The notes beneath the pieces are model-generated. The model ran no database searches. It saw only the letters and a program-made list of their open reading frames with translations, and was not told where the DNA came from. Below are positions 56,780 to 64,000 of a stretch of 64,000 bases of DNA, in pieces (positions within the stretch are counted from its first letter, which is position 1; every line of letters begins with the position of its first letter). The translations under genes and the position numbers were made by a program. The DNA is from Dothistroma septosporum (taxonomy: Eukaryota > Ascomycota > Dothideomycetes > Mycosphaerellales > Mycosphaerellaceae): assembly GCA_002236755.2 (NCBI GenBank), contig NBZP02000044.1, forward strand, positions 228,989 to 292,988. Direction: 5' to 3'.

Positions 56780-57147
56780 GGTGGGAGGTGGTGGGTGATG
56801 ATTCTGGAGGTATCGGTTGTTGGGGACGTGATTTTGATTATGCCGACTATTGTCACTGGCTTTGACGTGGTGGCGGTACGAGGAGTCGTCGTTGTGAGAG
56901 ACGGGAGTGTATGTAAGAAGTAGAGGCCTTGTAGAAAGACTCACAGGTGGTGCGTGATGAGGTCGGAGCTTGTGATGCGAAAATGCCGACAAGGCTTCAG
57001 AAGTCGCCGCGATTTCTTCTCACGTTCTCGTCACTCACGTGCTTCACTTGCCTGCCATATCGCTGTTGCATTGAACGTCGCGCAGGTCACGATACACCCT
57101 CGGCAGGCTGCTCAATCTCAAGCGACCACATACCCCCAAACCACAAG
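56780..57147. promoter_or_regulatory. divergent promoter of DIM1 and LEA1
   Basis: 368 bp separate the start codons of two spliceosome genes that point away from each other. No specific element is claimed. Confidence 0.55.
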
Positions 57148-58076
57148 ATGAGGCTCACTGCAGAGCTGATCACGAATTCTCTGTCATACAACAACCCACT
57201 AAACGAGCGCGAACTCGACCTACGAGGTATGGCGCACCCAGATGATGCCCTGAGAGGGACAGATACTACACTTTGTCAGGGGCTAGTTGATTCATAGTGA
57301 ACACAAGGGCACAAAATTCCCGGCATCGAGAATCTGGGTGTCGCAAAGGTGAGTGCAATCACGCACCTCAGGATAGTAGCAAAGACTGACGACAACGGGC
57401 AGGATCAAGAATGCATCGACTTCACCGATAACAACATTTCCATGCTCGGCAACCTCCCACTATCGCCGCGGCTCCAAACGCTACTATGCGCGAAGAACCG
57501 CATCTCGACAATCTCCGAGAACATGTCGAAAAATGTGCCGAACCTTCACTCACTCGTCTTGACCGAGAACCACGTCAACGAGCTGGCAGATTTGGATCCG
57601 TTGCAGGGGTTCGCGAAGTTGACATACCTGAGCTTGAAGGAGAACCCCGTGGCAGAGAAGGAAGTAAGGATAGGACAGACACAGGAGGAAGGAGCGAGGT
57701 GCTGACAATGCAGCAGAACTACAGATACTGGGCCGTCTGGAGATGTCCATCGATTCGCTTTCTTGACTTCCAGAAGGTCAAGGACGCCGAGCGCAAGAGA
57801 GCGGCGGAGCTGTTCGGCACCAAGGATGCACCCACAGAATTGGCACAGAGCATCATCGCAACAAGATCGAAGGGCGCCAGCTTCGGCGGCGCACCCATCG
57901 CCAATGGCACGAGTAGCAACAAAAAGATGAAGATCACAGACGAGGAGAAGAAGCGCTTCCAGATTCTGGTCCAAAAGGCGAAGACGCTCGCAGAAGTTCA
58001 GGAGCTCGAAAAGCGATTCAACGAAGGTCGCCTTCCGACTGAAGTCATGGATGGCGAGGTCATGGACGAGACCTGA
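57148..58076 (+). CDS. LEA1: U2 snRNP protein A' (Lea1)
   Basis: Exons are 57148-57226, 57308-57348, 57403-57663 and 57717-58076 (246 residues). The protein starts MRLTAELITNSLSYNNPLNE, the classic U2A' opening. Splicing gives LRGHKIPGIENLGVAKDQEC, then leucine-rich repeats (LPLSPRLQTLLCAKNRIS, LHSLVLTENHVNEL, LTYLSLKENPV) and the cap motif YRYWAVWRCPSIRFLDFQKV. The C-terminus is a charged helix region. It binds U2 B'' and U2 snRNA at the branch-site stage of splicing. The last acceptor is CAGCAG: using the first CAG would insert one Gln before NYRYW. Confidence 0.95.
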
Positions 58077-58564
58077 AAATTGCCTTCGCTGAGCAGTATC
58101 GCCAAGAGGAGCTTGATACGGAGCTAGGGAAACCTTGGACGACATCATTTCGACACGGCACGGCTGCTGCCTATGGCGTCCCAGATGACTTCGCCCCAGC
58201 TGACACCTGGCAGCCACTCTATACTGGCGAGGCTTGAGTGGAGAGGCATGCTTGTATCGCATGTTGTTCGAGCACACGGGCTGCAGGCGCAGATCATTCG
58301 GTTGCAGTCTGTGGGGAAGAGCATGAATATACAGCAACACGCACCTCAGGACAATGATGGCCAAGGTAGAGCACACGCCGTAGCGCCAAATATGCAAGTA
58401 CTGATGAATGATGCAGATCAAACTATCATTCCAATTACGCCACGAGCGCCGCTTTACGCGCGCCTCGCTCTATATTACGACACCTCACGCTAAGATTCCA
58501 ATGTTTCACAAACACCATCCTCATACTCCTACACCCCGTTCACATCCCTTTGCACCCATCGCGA
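58077..58564. other. convergent 3' intergenic region
   Basis: About 490 bp between LEA1 and the next minus-strand gene. No gene seen. Confidence 0.5.
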
Positions 58565-59344
58565 TCAGATCTTCCCAATCCCCCCCTTCGCACTATCATC
58601 CCTACTGTCCAAACTCTCTTCACTCATCTTATACCCCATCGTATTCTCCCCCGCCCTCTTCATAGACACAACATCGCTAGGAGGAGGGACATTGAGCTCC
58701 GTCCTACTGTTGTCCATCAATCCTCTAATCTCCACATCCCCCTCACGCGCTGCCAGCAAGTTCCCACCACCGGAAAACTTCATCCCACCAGTAAGCGTCT
58801 CACTCAACCTCCGCGCATGGTTCACGACCCTTTGTCCTGTCGATGTTCTCCTCGAAGAAGGGGAGAGAGGGCTAGGCGCGTTCCTCGGCTGCGTGAACTG
58901 CTCATACGTCACGCGCGTCGCTGTAGCAGGACGTTCGGCGAACTGGGAAGATGGGGAGGATTGAAGAGGACGGAGGTCGTTGTACATGGCGATGGCATCT
59001 TCTTGTTGTTTCCGGCGGTAGCGATCTTGGAGTTCCGGGGAGAGGCCCGGCAGGTTTAATTCGTGGCGGCGGAAGTCGGTTGGGACGCCCTGTGGTGGGC
59101 GATTAGTATAGGAGGGCGAGCGGTGCGGGAGAGACGGGGTGAAAGGAGGTGCAGGTGGGGAAGAGGGACGTACTATCTGTATTGGTTTCCCGGGACCATC
59201 GTCATACTCATCGTCCGAATCGAGGGTTGCGCAGCAGAGAAACATGCTTTTGAAGCAATTGGCGATTGATTCTCCGAACGATGTTCTGGGTTTTTGATAA
59301 TGTGGTGGTGTAGTTGAGATTGTACTGGTCGACATTCTCGTCAA
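58565..59344 (-). CDS. hypothetical protein with Cys-rich N-terminal motif
   Basis: Exons are 59344-59174 and 59089-58565 (231 residues). The 84-nt segment between them keeps the frame open but has GTACGT, a TACTAAT branch site and CACAG, so it is an intron; the join reads KPIQIGVPTDFRR. The N-terminal SIANCFKSMFLCCATLDSDD carries three Cys in a hydrophobic patch followed by acids, suitable for palmitoylation. NLPGLSPELQDRYRRKQQED and IAMYNDLR look conserved; the rest is Ser/Pro-rich. I do not recognise a family. An ATG at 59335 is an alternative start. Confidence 0.7.
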   Translation of the reverse strand: MTRMSTSTISTTPPHYQKPRTSFGESIANCFKSMFLCCATLDSDDEYDDGPGKPIQIVRPSSPPAPPFTPSLPHRSPSYTNRPPQGVPTDFRRHELNLPGLSPELQDRYRRKQQEDAIAMYNDLRPLQSSPSSQFAERPATATRVTYEQFTQPRNAPSPLSPSSRRTSTGQRVVNHARRLSETLTGGMKFSGGGNLLAAREGDVEIRGLMDNSRTELNVPPPSDVVSMKRAGENTMGYKMSEESLDSRDDSAKGGIGKI

Positions 59345-60718
59345 CGACCAAAAGGTTGTTTGCTTTTGTCGATTCTCCGCTGACGTCCAAAGGAATCAGA
59401 GTTTCAGAGTTTCAGAACTACACTGAGTCGTGTCTCGAAACGTTGGAAGCCCAGGTCCAGCCTTTATTGAATCGCCAGGGTCTTCTTGCTGTTTGGCTGC
59501 GCGATAAGCTTCGGAGGGCGAGACAGGGTGCGGAAAAGCACAAGGTCTGTAGAGACAGTGTTGCGCAGACAGGCAAGGACTTGGACTGTGGCCAGCTGAC
59601 GTGTGCCTGTGTTGAAGATGGATTTTGTGCCGTCGCTGACCGGCAATGTCGTGCTTGAAAGAGCGCCTAATGAGACTTCAGTTCAGAGCACGGCAGGTGA
59701 ATCTTGTCTGTCGTTCCGTGAGAGCACAAATAGAACAAAAGCAGTTGTGTGATGAAGAGTAGAGGGTGTATACAGCACAGTGTTGACGGGACACGGAGGT
59801 GTAGCCGAATCGAATGCCAAAGGTATTGAGGAACCATTCGTGAAGGACCTATATCAAAGGTTGTCCAGATTGACTTCGACTTCGGTGCTACTGTGCTGCA
59901 GTCCAGTTCTGTATGCTGTAATACCAACAATGGGATGGACAGCGTTGTGCCTGTCTTGGTGAGATTGGTGCTGACGGAACTTTGCTCTTCGATGAGAGTG
60001 ACCTTGCTTAACAGGACAGTACAGAGACAGTGTTAGGAGGTACAGCAATGTGTTAGTTACCCATGGCGATTTGGTGCACATTCTTTGATGTGTGGTAGGG
60101 CCATATGAGACCCGTACGCTGGAATGTTGCAGGCGCGTTGGTGGTTGGCGCACGAGGTGGGATGTGTGGCGCATCATGGCTCAGGATGTGCTTGACCTTT
60201 GATACACCTTGACGTCGATCGTGCGATGGTGTCTGAACGTGCTGGGTCGATGTCATTTCGTTCGAGCGAGGCTACCGTGCGACCGAATGTACTCTCTGCG
60301 ATGAAGCCTATGATGGACGTCATAATCATCAACACAAATGCTCCTCCTCGTTTCACATTTACCAACGAGAAGATCGGGAGTCATGGGTATCGTGTCTCAA
60401 AGTAGAGTTCTTCTGGAAAGCGGCTTCGATTGCGCCACATTTCAAGACATCAAGCTTGAGGCTGGGGAATCATGTCACAATCTCCTACACAGTCTCTGCT
60501 CCGCTCCAGGCCATCTCTGTGCTACATGCCTTGCATAGGCACGAACGCGTCGCGCGGTCACAGATTGCCGATCATGGGTCTCATGGTGAGACTTGCATCT
60601 CGGCACTCGCTCCGTACGCAGGTTTGCGCATATAAGGATGTAATGCGTGCCTGTGGCGACATGCAAGGCATTGCCGACATTTCAGAGCCTCATTGCGACC
60701 TTATGTTGATGCACGTAT
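59345..60718. other. intergenic region, no gene recognised
   Basis: About 1.4 kb between two minus-strand genes. It has short ORFs on both strands, none with a domain. Confidence 0.5.
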
Positions 60719-62183
60719 TCATTTGGGGTAGTCCTTGACGTGATAGCTCTTCAGCTTCACGAATTGGTCAAAGCCGAATCGCGACAGCGTCTGGCCTTTG
60801 CCGCTGTCTTTCCATCCGACCCATGCGAGATCTGGAGCCGGGTAGTCTGCACGGTTGACAAAGACGGTGCCGGCTTCAACATTATCGGCGAGCTCGTTGG
60901 CCTTGGCGACATCTTTAGTCCAGATGGAAGCAGTGAGGCCGAATTGATTGTCGTTCATCCACTCAACAGCTTGCTCGTCCGACTTGACGCGGAGGACTGG
61001 GATGACTGGACCGAATGTTTCATCCTGCATGACTTGCATGTCTTGCTTAACCTCAGTCAGAAGAGTTGGAGCGACGTAGTTGCCGTCGGGGGGTGGGTTT
61101 TTGAAAGAGGCGTTTTCAGGCGTGGCATCATGAGCGCCCTGCTTGATGGCATTCTGGACATGCTCCTTCACACGGTGCGCGGCAGCTTTGCTGACAACGG
61201 GTCCAACGTGAGTGCCCTTCTCGCTGGGGTCGCCAAGCTTGTAGCCTGCAAGAACCTTCTGCACCTCGTTGACGAATTCGTCGTGTACATCTTGGTGCAC
61301 GTAAACACGCTCAAGACTGCAGCAGGACTGACCGGAGTTGAACACTGCGCCATCGACGATTTCCTCGGCCGCCCACGCAAGGTCAACATCAGGGCGGACA
61401 TAGGCCGGATCCTTGCCACCTAGCTCGAGGCCAACGCGGCAATCGACTCGTCCAGCGGCAGCTTTCTGTACAGCAAGACCGCCCGGGACAGATCCGGTAA
61501 AGCACACGAGCTGAATCTCGGGGGCCTGGACAAGCTTCTCGATCTTGCCGAAGTCGCCGCAGTGGAAAAGCTGAAGTACGTCCTTGTCAAGTCCCGCTTC
61601 GACGAATGCGCGCTGAACTTGCTCTGCAGTGGTAGGAGTTTGAGGAGACGGCTTTAGGATGACACTGTCACCTGCTAGCAGTGCAGGAACGAGAGAGTTT
61701 ACTAGCGTCAGATATGGGTACTGTTGGCTTATCAGCAGAATGATCAAGCATGATGATGCCACAGTCAGGATCACATACGTTCCACGGGAACAAGATGAGC
61801 ACGGGTCCAAGAGGACACTTCCGAATGAATCGCTTGAAGCCCTGCTCCGGCTCACCGGGCGTGTCTGAAAGGGCTTCCTCACTGATCTTGAGCAAGTACT
61901 CGCCTCTCGCCACTGCAGTTGTGACTTCTTTTGCAGTAAAAGCAATTGGTCTGCCCATCTGTTCGGTGATCTCCTTGGCCAGCTCGTCCTGTCTACCCAT
62001 GATGATCTTCAATGCGTTCTTGACGATCTGCTGACGTTCCTGAAGCGGTGTCTTGCTGTACCTCAAGAATGCCTTCTTGGCTGTCTTGGGCAGTTGTGCC
62101 AGCTCCTCGTCACTTGGGCCATGACGCTCAACGATTGGTTTGTTCGTCGCCGGAGAGATGGTTGTGATCTTTTCAGCGGCCAT
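60719..62183 (-). CDS. NAD(P)-dependent aldehyde dehydrogenase (succinate-semialdehyde dehydrogenase-like)
   Basis: Exons are 62183-61779 and 61720-60719 (468 residues), joined as LILFPWNYPYLTLVNSL. The active site is complete: Glu in GLELGGKDPAYV (about E234) and Cys in VFNSGQSCCS (about C268). The cofactor loop includes CFTGSVPGGLAV, and the late motif DETFGPVIPVL is present. It oxidises an aldehyde to an acid; the closest class appears to be semialdehyde or general aldehyde dehydrogenases, without certainty on substrate. The chosen start is MAAEKITTISPATNKPIVER. The frame stays open 74 codons upstream, through a 7-bp repeat, to 62405, which could add an N-terminal extension. Confidence 0.92.
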
Positions 62184-62607
62184 ATTTGCGTCAAAGTTGT
62201 GTTGTCTTGCCGAAAGATCGTTGTCCGAGAGGTTGACTGCCGATTGAAGGCTTTGCGCATTGCTTCGGCGCAGAATCGGCGCCGCCGTATGCCGTATGCC
62301 GTATGCCGTATGCCGTATGCCGTATGCCGTATGCCGTATGCCGTATGCCGTTGCGAAGAGCTCAGAACTCGACGTCATGGCCGCGACTGTAGAAAGTCTA
62401 AACACCTTCCCGGGGCAGCCGTAAAACGCATCTCAACCATCTTGGACGTGCCATTGTTCCCATACATCTCGTCCTTACCGTCGCCAAACTCCTCCTGGAA
62501 CACGCCGATCGCTCACTACATTCAAGTCTCCGGAGCCCTACCTCATCGTCGACGTCAACCCGCAAACTGAGCAGTCAAGATTCAATGCGCTAATCGCGCG
62601 CCTGAGA
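62184..62607. promoter_or_regulatory. divergent promoter of the aldehyde dehydrogenase and NADH dehydrogenase genes
   Basis: 424 bp between two divergent starts. It contains the 7-bp minisatellite listed separately. Confidence 0.5.
62284..62351. repeat. (GCCGTAT)n minisatellite, nine full copies plus five bases
   Basis: Perfect tandem 7-bp units about 100 bp upstream of the aldehyde dehydrogenase ATG. On the minus strand the run has no stop in the frame of that gene and would encode a seven-residue YGIRHTA repeat. Confidence 0.97.
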
Positions 62608-64000
62608 ATGCTTCCTATGCAGCGAGCCTTGGCCCGTTCTGCTCGCTCACTCCTCCTCCAGTCACAGATCCAGCAGGCGGCGCGGAATAGATCCAATGAC
62701 TTCATACGATTGACACCAAACGTCGCGAAACGAACGATAGCGACCCAGCCACCTCCACGTCAGATCCTACACATAGTCCGGCGCAATGTCCCGCGAGGGC
62801 CCACCACAAAGTACATTCAAGCTCGTTGGGCATCAGATAAGATTGAAAAAGCAGCAGAAACAGTACAACCTCGACCACGATCGCGGATAGTGCAGTTCGC
62901 GTACAAGACGCTGGCAGCATTTGGTCTCTTCGTTGCCATCGGCGGTGGTTTGGTGGTACTCTTCTTCATCTACGATGCCACCACCTACCGGGAGGAGCCA
63001 GAAGCGGTGGACATGTCGGTATCTGAGCTTGCGTTGGAACCCCGCAAGGGAGGACCGAAGAACCTGCCCATCGCTGAGTACTTCATCGACGACGAGGAAG
63101 ATCCGGAAATGCAGTCCGCGAAGCACAAGCCAAAGCTGGTCATCTTAGGCACGGGCTGGGGCAGCATCGCTCTTCTCAAGCAGCTCGTGCCAGGAGAGTA
63201 CCACGTCACGGTAGTCTCGCCGTCGAACCACTTCCTCTTCACGCCCATGCTACCGTCCGCGACAGTCGGCACCCTCGAGTTTAGAAGCTTGGTGGAACCT
63301 GTCAGAAAGATTATTCGTCGCGTCAAGGGACACTTCGTAAAGGCATCAGCGATGGACGTCGACTTTAGTAACAAGCTGCTTGAGCTGGAGTCGCAGGACG
63401 CCAACGGGAACAAACAACGCTTCTATTTGCCGTACGATAAGCTGGTCATTGGTGTCGGCTCGACCACGAACCCACATGGCGTAAAGGGTCTGGAGCACTG
63501 TCACTTCCTCAAGGATATCAGTGATGCCCGCAGGATCCGAAATGCTGTCATTCAGAATCTCGAGGTTGCTTCTCTGCCCACCACACCCGATGCTGAGCGA
63601 CGAAGACTGCTGTCTTTCGTAGTCTCTGGAGGTGGGCCGACCGGTGTCGAGTTCGCTGCAGAGCTCTACGACATGCTGAACGAGGATCTCACCAAATTCT
63701 ACCCAAAGCTCTTACGAAACGAAATCTCGGTGCATGTTATCCAGTCTAGAGGACATATCCTGAACACCTACGATGAAGCTTTGAGCAAGTACGCTGAGGA
63801 TCGATTGGCTCACGACAACGTGGACGTACAGACCAATGCCAGAGTCAAGGAAGTTCGAGAGGACAGCATATTGTACACTCAAAAGGACAGCGAGGGCAAG
63901 ACGATCACGAAAGAGCTACCGATGGGTTTCTGTTTGTGGTCGACAGGTGTATCGCAGACCGAGTTCGCTCAGAACTTGGCCAAAAAGTTCGAGAACCAGA
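62608..64000 (+). CDS. alternative (type II) NADH dehydrogenase, mitochondrial, 3' end cut by window
   Basis: 464 residues are in the window, with no stop or intron before the right edge. The first 70 residues (MLPMQRALARSARSLLLQSQ and on) are basic and acid-poor, a mitochondrial presequence. A membrane anchor follows near 101-122 (FGLFVAIGGGLVVLFFIYD). The first nucleotide-binding fold is KLVILGTGWGSIALLKQL near 177, and the second FVVSGGGPTGVEFAAELYDM near 338. SPSNHFLFTPMLPSATVGTL is a family hallmark. No EF-hand is seen in the part available. This rotenone-insensitive enzyme passes electrons from NADH to ubiquinone without pumping protons; the anchor plus presequence fits the external Nde type. 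A second ATG at 62617 is possible. Confidence 0.93.
   Translation, partial: MLPMQRALARSARSLLLQSQIQQAARNRSNDFIRLTPNVAKRTIATQPPPRQILHIVRRNVPRGPTTKYIQARWASDKIEKAAETVQPRPRSRIVQFAYKTLAAFGLFVAIGGGLVVLFFIYDATTYREEPEAVDMSVSELALEPRKGGPKNLPIAEYFIDDEEDPEMQSAKHKPKLVILGTGWGSIALLKQLVPGEYHVTVVSPSNHFLFTPMLPSATVGTLEFRSLVEPVRKIIRRVKGHFVKASAMDVDFSNKLLELESQDANGNKQRFYLPYDKLVIGVGSTTNPHGVKGLEHCHFLKDISDARRIRNAVIQNLEVASLPTTPDAERRRLLSFVVSGGGPTGVEFAAELYDMLNEDLTKFYPKLLRNEISVHVIQSRGHILNTYDEALSKYAEDRLAHDNVDVQTNARVKEVREDSILYTQKDSEGKTITKELPMGFCLWSTGVSQTEFAQNLAKKFENQ

Overview
The window is nuclear DNA of a filamentous ascomycete. Most genes carry short introns of about 48-66 nt with GTATGT/GTAAGT-type donors and CTRAY-type branch sites. 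The gene set (JmjC-fused TYW4/Ppm2, Bqt4, GH72, Gid8, GILT-type and 2EXR/F-box-like proteins) fits Pezizomycotina. A dothideomycete is my best guess, but that is inference. No rRNA, tRNA, CRISPR array or intact transposon was recognised. Exon joins were made by eye from splice consensus, reading phase and family conservation.

0.2-38 kb is gene-dense and mostly housekeeping. In order: a GPI-anchored GH72 glucanosyltransferase, a Golgi-type apyrase, a class I glutamine-amidotransferase-like protein, a Pps1-like dual-specificity phosphatase, the wybutosine enzyme Ppm2/Tyw4, the autophagy PROPPIN Atg18, a Rho GDP-dissociation inhibitor, the nuclear-membrane protein Bqt4, a thioredoxin, a 2EXR/F-box-like gene beside a broken relative, two intact RBR (RING-IBR-RING) genes and one decayed RBR copy, uridine kinase/UPRT (Urk1), Gid8, a SUMO-interaction-motif protein and a GILT-type protein. 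Several pairs diverge from a shared upstream region: PPM2/ATG18, RDI1/BQT4, URK1/GID8.

38-56 kb is sparse and looks accessory. It holds a peroxisomal (SKL) enoyl-CoA hydratase, a secreted protein with 24-nt coding repeats, an FAD-dependent aromatic hydroxylase with an extra coiled-coil tail, a few unrecognised ORFs, and at least two decayed genes (a BTB/POZ gene and an unidentified one), separated by 1-2 kb stretches without a convincing gene.

56-64 kb returns to housekeeping genes: DIM1 and LEA1 (two spliceosome components diverging from a 368-bp interval), an unknown Cys-rich-start protein, an NAD-dependent aldehyde dehydrogenase with a 7-bp minisatellite upstream, and the first 464 residues of an alternative NADH dehydrogenase cut by the right edge.

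No clearly new multi-gene system was found. The points most worth checking are the decayed RBR, BTB, 2EXR and unknown genes, the 75-nt segment ending in a stop codon that may be an intron, the frame-open 7-bp minisatellite before the dehydrogenase, the GC-AG intron of GID8, and the repeat-bearing secreted protein.
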